Source: Ophioderma brevispina (lineage: Eukaryota; Echinodermata; Ophiuroidea; Amphilepidida; Ophiodermatidae). Taken from it: a stretch of 64,000 nt of DNA. Positions within the stretch are counted from its first letter, which is position 1, and the number at the start of each line of letters is the position of its first letter. The notes under the pieces were generated by a model, which was not told the origin of the DNA, did not search any database, and saw nothing but the letters and a program-made list of their open reading frames with translations. The translations under genes and the position numbers were made by a program. Below, piece by piece: positions 21,750-31,831 of this stretch. The DNA lies in the NCBI GenBank assembly GCA_023653785.1, contig JAMKCH010058182.1, positions 1-64,000 on the forward strand, given 5' to 3'.

Positions 21750-21873
21750 CGTCGTATATTGGTTTTCGTTCAGTTCTTATGGGTCGATACATATTGTTTG
21801 GAGATGGTCTTTGCTTTGGCAGGTCGAGCATTCTTGTGAAAATCCAGGGCGTCACCTTTTCGCTACCAAGTTC
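21750..21873 (-). pseudogene. METTL27-like: METTL27-like methyltransferase, damaged middle exon
   Basis: On the minus strand, after a CTAAG acceptor, one frame reads ELGSEKV and later MLDLPK and KPIYD. The frame one base over supplies DALDFHKN and AKAKTI-KQYVSTH. Interleaved, the two match the family segment after motif I (a strand with a D-A-L-D acidic loop, then a helix with MLD-AK-K-IY). At least two compensating indels are needed, so the exon is decayed or badly assembled. It starts in phase 0, which fits the end of the exon at 22576-22699. The preceding AG context is weak. Confidence 0.5.
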
Positions 21874-21907
21874 CTTAGCATTATGAGAAAAAAGAGTGGA
21901 ATTAGGA

Positions 21908-22126
21908 AGGGCGAGAGAGAGAGGAGAGAGAGGAGAGAGGGGAGGAGAGAGAGCGGAGAGAGGGAGAGAGAGAGAGAGGGAGGGAGAGATGGGAGAGAGA
22001 GAGAGAGGGAGGAGGAGGGAGAGAGGGAGAGAGAGAAGGAAGCGAGAGCGAGGGAGAGAGAGGGAGATGAGAGGGAGAGAGGGAGGGAGAGAGAGGGAGA
22101 GAGAGGGAGGGAGAGAGAGAGGAATG
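21908..22126 (+). repeat. GAGAGAGG purine microsatellite
   Basis: About 220 bp of G/A only, mixing GAGA and GAGGGAGA units. Long Glu/Arg or Ser/Leu/Pro frames on both strands come from this tract and are not genes. It lies in the intron between two METTL27-like exons. Confidence 0.9.
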
Positions 22127-22575
22127 GATGATGGCAGGGGTGGAGATAAGGAGAAGGGTGGGAGGAACGAATTTAGGGATGGATGGGACAATGGATTGGT
22201 CGACATAGCAGATAGAATTAAGATAAACAAACAAACAGAAGACGACAAACAGATAAAGATAGCCAATAGTCAAATTCAAGACATCGCATATATGAATTTG
22301 CAAGAACGTGAGCAATATTGTTTTTTAAATTAATGCTGTGAAGAAACCTATAAAAATACTTTATTATCCCTGATCCTTAATGTCAAGTTTTGCCTTTTTA
22401 AAATCACGGAGCGGACCTCTGCATTGTGTTTAGGGGAAATGCTCTAGATCTAACAAGACAAATAACGATACCTCCTTTATTTGCGGTTGATTGTCAGGTG
22501 GTAGCGATTTTTTGCTCTAGGGACGTAAGCGGGGACGTAAGGATCTAAGATGAACCCAAAAAATAAGTGACCGAC

Positions 22576-22699
22576 CTGTACTCCAACAATTCCAGTGCCT
22601 GCTGCAACATCTAAAAGACCAGTTTCTGTCGGGGTGTTTTTTCGCTATTGTCTCTGCCAAAGCAAGAGCACCAGCCTCTTTTCCTGTGAATTCGGAATA
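22576..22699 (-). pseudogene. METTL27-like: METTL27-like methyltransferase exon with SAM-binding motif I
   Basis: On the minus strand CTTTTACAG precedes, and GTCGGT follows, a 124-bp exon. It starts YSEFTGKEAGALALAETIAK and ends GLLDVAAGTGIVGVQ. The second block is motif I of class I SAM-dependent methyltransferases (hydrophobic-D-V-A-A-G-T-G), with the spacing and flanks of the METTL27 (WBSCR27) family. The two halves are in different frames; one A fewer in the A6 run of GCGAAAAAACACC would join them. So this is either a pseudogene or a homopolymer sequencing error. The exon ends on a codon boundary, matching the next exon's phase. Confidence 0.65.
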
Positions 22700-23884
22700 C
22701 TGTAAAAGTGAAACAAACCCAAACAAGAGAGAACACAATCAAATTAATACAAACAAAAACAAATATGATCATGCCTAATTTGGTCTGAACCCATATTGCC
22801 ATGTTAATACTTTTCACGAGGAACAAAGGATGCTGGTCATTTTCGGCAGTCGTGACGTTATATTCACTGATATATGGCTGAAATATTCTCAGATGCAAAT
22901 CGTAATACGTGGAAGGTTTGAGCATATATTTTGAACGATGAGCTGCGGATTATAAACTCGGGTTTATTTTTGTTGGAGAGTTGAATGCGTGTATATTACA
23001 TAACCATGCATTTGGGTTTCTTACCGTAGCGCAGTAATTCCCGAATTATCGAGCTTTAACTTGTTCAAAACATTGGGTATATAAATACACTGGAATTCCC
23101 TCTGCATAATACATATTTGCGTGTTTGCTACAAGAGTAGAATTATTATCAGGCTTCCGAGAGTGCAAGAATCTGTATTCTTTTTAATATTGTATCGCATC
23201 CGGGCATTTTAGTGAGAACACCATTTTTGAAACATTGATTCGTTGCAGTGACTACACCACTGTAAACGCAAGGTTGTTTGAGTCAGCCTGATACAGTGTA
23301 TTTAAATAATAATAATAATTACTATGATGACTTTTTGTATGATAAATAAATATTGCACTCGCTAGAAAAATTTTGTACTGTCTTTCACTCGTTACAAATT
23401 TTTCTAGTCGTGCAATTATATTCTTGTATCTTACTCGAAAGCCATTCAAGATTATATAATATTTGTTTTGCACAAAATTGTGAGGCACGATATAAGTTGT
23501 TATAAGCCATGCAGTCTCGCTATATGCAAAGCAGGCTACCCCTGTTCTGATTGTTTTACATATCGAGTATTTCCTGTGATTTGCCGTTCTGTTGCTTACC
23601 TTCTCAGAACTATTTGAATTCTTGTTGTAAGTAATCTGGCAATTCCTCACTAAACTTGCCTTCACGAGCGACTTTCCGTAGACCTTTTAGGAACTCCATC
23701 TCTTTCCGCTACGTTATTTCTCTGCCGCAAGAAAACAAAGTTACCAAGTGTGGTAGCAATGGGAAATTTATCATTCGAAGGACCTTGCATGCAAAGGTTT
23801 TTAGCTTGTACATCTGTAATTATTCCCTGCCAAAGTGTATAACTTCTCGCCCCCACCGGACCCCGAGAAACCCACATTTGAATA
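22700..23884. other. No confirmed gene; possible exon edge near 23600
   Basis: The upstream exons of the METTL27-like locus should lie here on the minus strand, but none was recognised. A strong minus-strand donor (GAGAAG before GTAAGC, plus about 23598-23610) follows a short frame ending TYNKNSNSSEK; stop codons upstream make the exon uncertain. Confidence 0.35.
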
Positions 23885-23893
23885 ATAAATAAC

Positions 23894-23933
<40 letters not shown>

Positions 23934-24012
23934 AATACAAAATCCAAAAAATAAACAAAACCGATGATAAAGCAAAAAAAAAAAAAAAACACACACACAC
24001 ACACAACAACAA
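23885..24012 (+). repeat. Simple repeats: (AAAT)n, A run, (CA)n, (CAA)n
   Basis: About a dozen AAAT units at 23885-23935 are followed by an A run near 23975-23989, eight CA units (23989-24004) and ACAACAACAA. Low-complexity hydrophobic frames on the minus strand are artefacts of this tract. Confidence 0.9.
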
Positions 24013-26984
24013 CAAAACCAAAGATAAGAACGAAATCAAAGGGGGAAAATCTGCCAAGGAGAGCCCAAGGAGAGATCCGCTCTCGCCCACATCCTCTTTG
24101 GTTATTTTCGTGTCGCCTGAACAAATGCTCATGGAGACACTAACCAGACAGCCATTCTGTCTGCATGTCTGTCCAGAGGTTGTGTATGCCTGGTTGTCTC
24201 CCCAGTCTGCCTGTCCGCACGTTAAAATTACGTGAAAGGTTTGGTGGTTGGTGATTTGTAAATTCGGGCCATTTGATGCAAGATTGGTATTTGCGTAGTG
24301 TTGATGAGGTCATATGTCACAGTCAAAGGTCATCTGGGGTCAAGCTGTGAGATGAGCTAAATGTTAAAAGTTGCGTGATATTTTTGGGGTCTAAACGTCA
24401 GACAACACCAGTGATCCACTGATACCGTTGTCACCAAATCAATACGCCATTTTGAAAAGGACAACTTTTCCTCATAAAATTATTTTAAATACACGTTTAA
24501 CAGATCTTTCAATACGGTTTCTTTCATGCAATAGAAACTAATGAACATCTTCCCATATACAGTTTACATCAAATGGTAACTTTTAACAGTAAAGTTGAAA
24601 ACTTTCCAACAGTAGCAGAGTACTATATATTAAAATTTTACATGCTCACACAAAGTATCACTACATTTCCCCCTTATAAAATAATTATAATCTATAGAAC
24701 TGTAATGAATGAATACTTTTCACCATAACTTTTGATTACATTTTATCATAAGGTATTAATTAATTGCTTCCATTAAATATAAATTAAAGAGTTTAATTCC
24801 AAAAGGCACTAACTCCAATAGCTGCGCTGTGTAAAAACCATTTAAAGAAATTCCTACGAGTTTCAATGATCTAATCGTAATAAATAACGTGAATAGTATT
24901 GACAATGTTTTTTGCCTATCTTTTTGTAAATTGCACTGAACGTACTAGCCCCAGGCATTAAAATTAATTATGAATAAGCAAGGCGAGGGAATATGGTAAC
25001 ATTTTTTTTCCAAAAGGACATCAAAGTTCAGCCCCCATTTTGACTTTGAATTTGATAACTTAGAAGGCAAAATTGTAACTTAAAAATTTAAAATAACCAC
25101 AAAAATATAACACACAAAGAGCTATTGAGAAGTTAGCGCCTTTTAGAATAAAACTCTTAATTTATGTACTAAACAAAAATCCACATTGCTGTTAATTCAA
25201 AGTTCATATAGAATTCGAAAGTTGCCACATTGTAGTATATTTCCACAATGCGGTTATATACCTAATGGCTGACTCGGAGATAGATTTTACCGAGGATGGC
25301 GCCCTCAATTTTCTAACAAGTCGGGTTTTACACTACTTATTTTTTGTCCACATAATAATCACTCGTGAAAAGCAAACTCAAACAAGGTCCTTCGTATAGA
25401 AATATAGAAAATCACAATTTGTTATAAAATTTGGGATCCAGGAATTTTAATTATTAATCTGAGTTGATCTATACATTAACAATTTTAATATAAGTATCCA
25501 TGAGTACTGTCATACACAGTAGTCTACATTAACCGAGAATGATTCATCTCAAATTTTTAAATCAGTTGACTCTTTTAATACACAAATAAGAGTCTGGGAC
25601 TTAAATGCGAGAAGCCTCAAAAATAAATAAAAAATATATAATAACAACGAAACAACTCTCAAAGAAAGATAAAAGAAAATAAAAAAAAGAATTAATAATA
25701 CAATAAATAAACAAACAAAACACAAATAAAAAACTAAACAAACAAATAAAGAAATAAATAAAAAGTTTTTTTGTGTGTGTGTTCATATGTCATAAATAAA
25801 TAGTAAAAAAAATTAAAAATAAAAATGAAATAAATAAATGTCATTAGAGACAGGCCCAAAAGAACTCCAAGCTGTCTTCCCAGCACGTCACCCAAAGTCA
25901 CTCCAAAGATCCCATGTTTGACGCTCACCTTGTCATCAATAGGCCCATATGTTAAAAGTCCAGTAGGCACGTATCTCACGTTCATATTTAAGTGCCTCTA
26001 GCTCTGAAGTTTCTGCAAGATAATTTCCTTTGGGCTAGCGGACTTAGAACAGGGAATGCTATGAAGGTCGACAATGTTCACTGAACTGTCATATGTTGAA
26101 TGCATTCAGTATTGAAAGAAAAAATATTTACCGCGAGTATTTTAACAAATTGGGTTAAATTTTCACCAAGATATTTATTATGAAGTTAGAATCAAAAGAA
26201 TGGAAAACAGCATGAAGTTATGTACGGAGTTCGTTGATTTTCACTTGCATCTAGTGAAAAGTAATGATTGTAATTTCAGGTATCACCGTGTACCATCAGC
26301 AATAGCAGTAGTTTGTATACTAAAACGTCATTTACATGTTTCATTAGCCGATTGAAGTTCTAATTTTGGTTGCGTGGACAGTTAAAAGACTTGGAGGGGC
26401 TTAGTACATTTTATACATTATTTTTATTGATGTTTGTTATTTAGTGTTTTGACGATAATTGCCGGGTATAGGTGGTTGGAATGATTTCCAGGTGGAGGGG
26501 CAAATTGGCATTCATTAGAGCAAAGTTGCAATAATTACTTTCATTTCTCGTTGTAGCTATGATACGCCTTTTGAAATTTCAAGAGTGGAGGGGCTATGGA
26601 TCCCCTGCACCCACACCCGGTTCCGCCACCGTTGGGAATTGCGCCATTCAGGGTCTATGACGGTGTAAAGAAACCGAGAGGACACAACTTTACAAAGTGT
26701 CCAAGCTTCCAAAGAGATATATGGAATAAAGTGTGACTTGTAAGCGAGGTAAGAAGCTATACAGAACAACAGATATGATTGCAGTAAGAAAATAATTGTA
26801 AGGGACGCGCACATAAGGCCTCGCCCTTACCACCGAGGGTGGTCTGTTTTATTTTTTTGTCTTCTTCATTCTGTCTTAAGAATCACAGACCGGTATTGAA
26901 AGGCACTAGTTACCCAAACGTCATTGCAAATTATTTTAGCCTATTTTATTTTGTGGCTTCATTTTCTCGACCTTCTAAACTGTT
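24013..26984. other. No gene seen
   Basis: Mostly AT-rich sequence. Near 24305-24345, GTCATATGTCACAGTCAAAGGTCATCTGGGGTCA resembles part of the 5128-6050 satellite unit read on the other strand. A-rich low complexity with AATAAA words fills about 25610-25840. No supported coding region. Confidence 0.4.
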
Positions 26985-27078
26985 GTGGTCTAATGATGTT
27001 TTTACAGACGAGTCATTCACTGAAATATTGAGCGCAATCACGCCCAACTTACATCGGGAAGAGGAGAGGACCATTTGA
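26985..27078 (+). pseudogene. Possible PIF/Harbinger transposase fragment
   Basis: A short frame reads DVFTDESFTEILSAITPNLHREEER before a stop. Harbinger-type transposases have a comparable N-terminal segment: an S/F-x-E-L/I-L helix followed by hydrophobic-P-H/N-I/L-x-R/K-E/Q. Only about 25 residues match, no DDE motif follows and no element ends were found. A chance match remains possible. Confidence 0.25.
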
Positions 27079-27180
27079 TCCACATCTGTCAATTCCAAAT
27101 TTCAAGTTTGATTAACAGCTGTATTTCCAGTTCAAATCATAAGTCAGTACAACAGAGTACAATGAGGAATAATTTCATCA

Positions 27181-27770
27181 TTCTGAAATCTTTGTTATTA
27201 TGCCTCGCGTGGTAAACATGTCTTTATAGTCCGGAGCGGGGAAGCCTGATTTTGGCATGAGAATCAAAATCTCTATAAAAGTATTTTTTTTCAGATGATA
27301 TAGCTTCTGAAAGGGTATACAATGGAACCAAGGTGGGTGGTCAAATGAAACCCTTGGCAATTTGAGAAATCCAAGATGGCCGCATTGGCTGTTGTTAAAA
27401 ACTCTAAAATTGAATTTTACACAGACAGGCCAACCCAAAAATGCAAGGGGTTTTAAAATTTTAAGGGGTTTTGTGCGAATTGTGGAAGTTTTGGGTAGGA
27501 AACTTAAAATGCAAATGTTGTATATTAGAGTCATGCTTGAATATTAGTGAAATCAAGATGGCTGCCATTTTGAAGTAGGAATCACAAAATGCACATATTC
27601 ATTGAGAGGTGCAACAAAATACACGTCATACAACTATAAGTTGACTGGTTAAGTTCCTTGCCATAATATGTATTGGAAATATAAAAACTAAATTTAATTG
27701 TCACATTGGCTAATAAATATATTCAAGATGGCCCGCCGCTGAATGTTTTAAAGGCGATGATTTTTCGTAA
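27181..27770 (-). repeat. ~180-bp tandem repeat, array 1 (CAAGATGGC motif)
   Basis: Three diverged units are marked by CCAAGATGGCCGC (about 27371), TCAAGATGGCTGCC (about 27552) and TTCAAGATGGCCCGCC (about 27722), 176-182 bp apart. Around the first is GGCAATTTGAGAAAT. The inverse orientation of the same repeat is found at 31090-31620. Confidence 0.6.
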
Positions 27771-27897
27771 AATCATTTACCTCCAATCAATGATAAATGA
27801 AGGCAAGAACATTTTCTTACCATTCTAGTAGGGGTGCTATTTTTAAGCAACTCGGGACCTATAAGCCCTAGAATAACCATGTGTACGAGTATAAGTA

Positions 27898-28077
27898 CCG
27901 GTGTGAACGTAGATATAGTCCGGGGGAGCCATCGTCCGGGGTCCATAGACGATACGGAATAAAAGGCGCGAAAACTAATGTTGCGTTAAAGAGTCAAACT
28001 GAATCGATTGCTATTGTTACATTGTTTCCCGGATATGAGTACGCCGGACATGGTTACTTCTCGACTACTACTTCCGG
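27898..28077 (+). mobile_element. CCGGTGTGAA-end foldback element, copy 2
   Basis: It starts CCGGTGTGAACGTAGATATA and ends ACTACTTCCGG. It shares CCATAGACGATACGGAATAAA and TCAAACTGAATCGA with the copies at 19584, 31669 and 37291. TA lies on both sides, which may be a target duplication. Confidence 0.65.
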
Positions 28078-28900
28078 TAATTACTAGTTGTCAAAATTTG
28101 TACGCCAACCAGATCAATGGACACCATACTTGACATTATGGTCCATTAATAGTTTCTCATTCTTGGCGTTTTCTTTCCGCTTGGTTTACTTGTTTTGTTT
28201 TCTTCCTTCCGCTTCTCCATGGACATGAACAGAAGATTGAAACAAGATATTTGCAGAGAGACACATCCACACCTTTGATCCACATGGTGCTAACCTCCAC
28301 ACGAGCACTTACCTCCACATGAGCACTAATCAACTTCAATAATTCATAGAGCTCAGGGCACATCATTGGGCACTGGACTGGCAACAGAGGATGGCCTTCT
28401 CGTTAATTCCAGCCAATGCTGAGTTGGTACCAGTTCAGATGGATCAGATTCAGAGCATCCTCAGAGCTACCTGAAGATGTGAACGGGCTACATTTTCCTT
28501 AAAGGCTTCATAGGGGTGGAAAGAGAACATAGTTTAGGTGAGAGAAGAAGCCGAATTTCGAGCTACTTTAGATGTTCCTTACGTTTCTTGTCTTGCCTCC
28601 GACAGCGACTGATATGCGATTGCCCATAGCATGCCAGAACGATGGATGTTGAGCTCAGGACATCAACTTGAGACGATCGAAGTAACAACCAGGAGATAAA
28701 TGAAACCTGTTTACCTGGTAATACTTTCAAGGCTCCAGCATTGACAAAATGGCCGTATAATGGTGCTACGGTGTCACAAACACTCACCCCGTGGGACAGC
28801 CAGTAAGTCTGGCATGATATAAGGGCTTTTGTACGGTTGACATTTGATCAAGAAGTGCCCCTGCACAGGTGAGGTCATCATGACATGCCCTGAAATATCC
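28078..28900. other. Unassigned; possible DIRS 5' region
   Basis: No clear coding frame. A short duplication of TTACCTCCACATGAGCACT lies near 28290-28330. The stretch leads into the DIRS reverse transcriptase and may hold a decayed first ORF or terminal repeat, but I could not show either. Confidence 0.3.
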
Positions 28901-28940
28901 GCCTTGATAAACAGAAGTGTAGCAACACAAACGGCGGAGG

Positions 28941-29770
28941 TGAGTGACTTACAGTTCCGGGTCCTGCCATTCGGCCTGTCAACCGCGCCACGGACCTTCA
29001 CAATCTTCGTCTACCTAAACGACTGGCTACTGGTGGCATCATCCGCGCAGAGGCTCCAAGCCTCTATCGAGGAGGTCCTAGACTTGATAAGGTCTCTCGG
29101 TTCCATCGTCAACCTCGACAAGTCACTCCTCTCACTCTCCCAGAGCACCCAGTTTCTGGAAGCGAGACTGGATTTTCTGCTGGCAAAGGTGAGGCCCTTC
29201 TGCAAAAGAGTAGCCTCGTTCGTGGCGTGTGCCCGAGCACTCTTGGAGAGCAGTCGTCCAGACAGGCTATGACTTCGGCTTCTGGGACTTCTTGCCAGCC
29301 TCATTGGGATGGTTACCTACTGCAGACTACGTATGGGGAATCCACATGCTCAGGTACTTCCGACCATGGTACCACCCAATGTCCATCCGGATTCCAGTGC
29401 CCCTGCAGCTGGTTCCCGACCTCAGTCGGTGGTGGACACATCCACGGAAGTTGGAGGTTGGAGCCCCCTTTCAGGAAAATAACAACCTCCGTGACAGCTG
29501 ACGACAGAGCGTCCGGTGGTTTATGAGGGACCACGTAGGGTCACAAAGTGTCGGGGCCGTTGGTTCGCCCATGCAAGCTCGCAATCATATCAATGTGCTC
29601 GAGCTGTGGGCAATCTTCATGGCACTGATGAAGCAATGGATCGCCCGAACAAGGGAAAAGGTGACCCTGTCCGATGCGACAACATGACGGTCGTGACCTA
29701 CCTAACGGGGGGGGAAGCAAGGCATCTCAGTTCTCTGCAAGGAGGTAGGCAGGATCATGAGTGTTGAGGA
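28941..29770 (+). pseudogene. DIRS reverse transcriptase and RNase H remnant
   Basis: It opens with DLQFRVLPFGLSTAPRTFT. The sequence jumps straight to FVYLNDWLLVASS, the YxDD-equivalent catalytic block with N in place of the first D (YLND), so the intervening palm residues are deleted. NLDKSLLSLSQSTQFLEARL follows, typical of the DIRS thumb. After a frameshift near 29270 come a segment reading SLIGMVTYCRL, then IPLQ-like SIRIPVPLQLVPDLSRWW with HPRKLEVGAPFQ (about 29370-29475). The RNase H part shows NHINVLELWAIFMALMK and, in another frame, VRCDNMTVVTYL (about 29665-29705). The frame breaks at least four times. The YLND change would itself affect catalysis. Confidence 0.8.
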
Positions 29771-30309
29771 AGGGGACATTGCCTTTACATAATAGCTCAC
29801 TTACCAGGGGGTGGGAGAAGGGAGAACGTCCTAGCAGAGGTCCTCGCTGGAAGGGCACACAAAGCCAGGCGCAATCGAAGGTAAGGGGTCGTCAGGGGAA
29901 TGGGCAACCTCATGCGGTCCTTTTTCGAGGCACAGCGTCCCCACGGGGACATATTCGCAGCCACTGGGAATCACGCTCCGGAGTAGTTACTCATGGAAAG
30001 TCAAGGATCCCAGAGCGGGGGTCCAGGATGCGATAGTGGATCGTGCCTATGTATCCCCTCCCCCTCCATGCGATGGATACCGAGAGTCTCGAGAGGTAGC
30101 TCGTCGAATCGACAATTGCCTGGTTCTGTTGTTGGCTCCATGTGGCCGGCTCATCTGTGGTTCCCACGGCTTATAGAACTGCTTAGTGGGGGGGAATAGT
30201 GGATGCTAGTAGCGATCGTCCAGCCGACCTCCGTTCCCGGAGAGTACATCCACGCTCTCAACTGGAGGGTCTGGCGCATTCGCCAACAATACCACTCAGG
30301 CCGGGACTT

Positions 30310-30985
30310 TTGAACAGGCTGCCGCGCTCGCTGCTCAGGAAAGGAGGAAGTCAACTAGCGAATCTTACGATTCTCGAATCTGCCGGGTCTATAGATGGTT
30401 TTGCGCCAATCGAGAGAGTGATCTGCTGTCTGCGCTGTAGGGCAGATCGGGGATTTCCTAACGGAAATTTTCCTTGAGGGGTGTCCAAACAGTCAAGTGC
30501 TACCGTACCGCGATTGGGCGCTCAATCGGGGCTTCAGAGACAGAACAGTAGTCTCTAATAGCCAATCCTCACTGAATCTGTGAAGGGCAGTTTTTTCCGG
30601 TTCGTCCCACGGTTCGTTCACTCGTTCCGGAGTGGGATCTGGCGTTAGTGCCTTCGAGGAACGGGAATTCGAACCACTGGAGAGGGCCAGTCTTCCTGGA
30701 CTAGGAAAACGGGCCTTTATGGTGCAGTTCGCTTCCGGGGCGATCGGGGGTCGGTTTTCCGAAATACATTACCTTGTCAATTGAAGAGGTCACATGCGGT
30801 GTTCGAAGGTCGGCGTGTCTCCCCCACGATGAGAATAGACCTGTCTTTCACACCGTGCCCAGTGTTTCTCCCGGACATGGCCTTGGCTGCGGGACGGTCG
30901 AAGAAAACCCTGTGACCGGTCAGGCACCTACAATGGTAAATCCAAGCATCTTGAAGGGCTCCGGAAAACATAACAGTTTTATCTA
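30310..30985 (+). pseudogene. DIRS tyrosine recombinase remnant
   Basis: The N-terminal core-binding part is visible as AALAAQERRKSTSESYDSRI followed by YRWFCANRESDLLSAL (about 30317-30437). Across further frameshifts come VKCYRTAIGRSIGAS (about 30495) and RSLVPEWDLALVPSRNG (about 30615-30670). These match the helices and the conserved WDL-hydrophobic segment before the catalytic domain in DIRS recombinases. The region to 30985 is open but degenerate, and I could not place the catalytic R-H-R-Y residues. The copy is inactive. Confidence 0.7.
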
Positions 30986-31089
30986 AACGCCCCCAACCCC
31001 TATGGTCCAGTAGCGAAAGACAGCCACTGGGTTGCCTCAACCATCGTAGCGCACCACCGAAAACATCATATCAGTGGCGGCTCTGGGTT

Positions 31090-31620
31090 TTAGGTAACAG
31101 CTACAAGAATGCATTTTGAGTTGCCCCGTCTGTACCAAAACTGCAATATTTAGTGTTTTTATGGCACAAGGCAGCCATCTTGGATTTTCTAATTGCCTAA
31201 GGGTGACAATTTTACAGCAATATAATTATCCATCTTAATTATATATATACCTATAGAAGATATATAATAAGATGGAAAAGTGATTTAAAACGGTATTTTG
31301 GGTTGATATCTCTGTTGAAAAGTGCATTTCGGGTTTTTCTGCTTTAAAATGCGGCCATCTTGGATATTTCTCAAACAATCAAGCGGCTTCCAAGATACAT
31401 TATATTTTACATTTACCTACCTCAAACATGACTGATTATTAAAAAAATCCAATTACCAAGCCTTTTGGGGTGTCACTTGTCCATGGAAACTGCAATTTTG
31501 GGGGTTTTTACGTGAAAGGCGACGCCATCTGGATTTCTCAAATTGCCCAAGGATGGCATTTACACCCCACTGGATTCCATTATATACCTTTCAGCGAGAT
31601 GTAATCAGCTGAGGAAAAAA
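31090..31620 (+). repeat. ~180-bp tandem repeat, array 2 (inverted to array 1)
   Basis: Three units contain GCAGCCATCTTGGATTTTCT (31173), GCGGCCATCTTGGATATTTC (31354) and ACGCCATCTGGATTTCTC (31528), 174-181 bp apart. They also share AAAACTGCAAT and ATTGCCTAAGG words. These are the reverse complement of the units at 27181-27770. Confidence 0.6.
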
Positions 31621-31668
31621 CTTTATCGAGATTTTCATCTATCCTCCTCCGCTGCTGGAATATAGGGC

Positions 31669-31831
31669 ACGGTTGTGCAGGAGATTTGGTCTTTCGGACT
31701 CATAGTCCACCTATAACGGGAAAGAATAGGGAATTGGATTCCACTTGGCTGTTACGCCAAATGCTTTATATCGTTGTCGTCTATGGAGCCCGGGCGTGCT
31801 CTGGGCGGACCATATCTCCTTTTACACAGTT
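31669..31831 (-). mobile_element. CCGGTGTGAA-end foldback element, copy 3
   Basis: It shares CTCATAGTCCACCTATAACGG, AGAATAGGG, ATCGTTGTCGTCTATGGAGC and GGACCATATCTCC with the other three copies. The ends are eroded. Confidence 0.65.

Larger units (their letters stand above)
28900..31000 (+). mobile_element. Decayed DIRS-type retrotransposon
   Basis: In order on the plus strand the element encodes parts of a reverse transcriptase, an RNase H and a tyrosine recombinase. This gene order and the recombinase in place of a DDE integrase define DIRS-like elements. GC content is higher than in the flanks. Many frameshifts, stops and at least one RT deletion make it inactive. The split or inverted terminal repeats of DIRS elements were not located, so the limits are those of the recognisable coding sequence. 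Confidence 0.8.

Noticed and set aside
21709..22333. Long Glu/Arg-rich (plus) and Ser/Leu/Pro-rich (minus) open frames
   Set aside because: They are translations of the GAGAGAGG microsatellite at 21908-22126. Only 21750-21873 of this span has independent coding similarity.
23801..24132. Hydrophobic minus-strand frames resembling membrane proteins
   Set aside because: They are translations of (AAAT)n, poly-A and (CA)n tracts.
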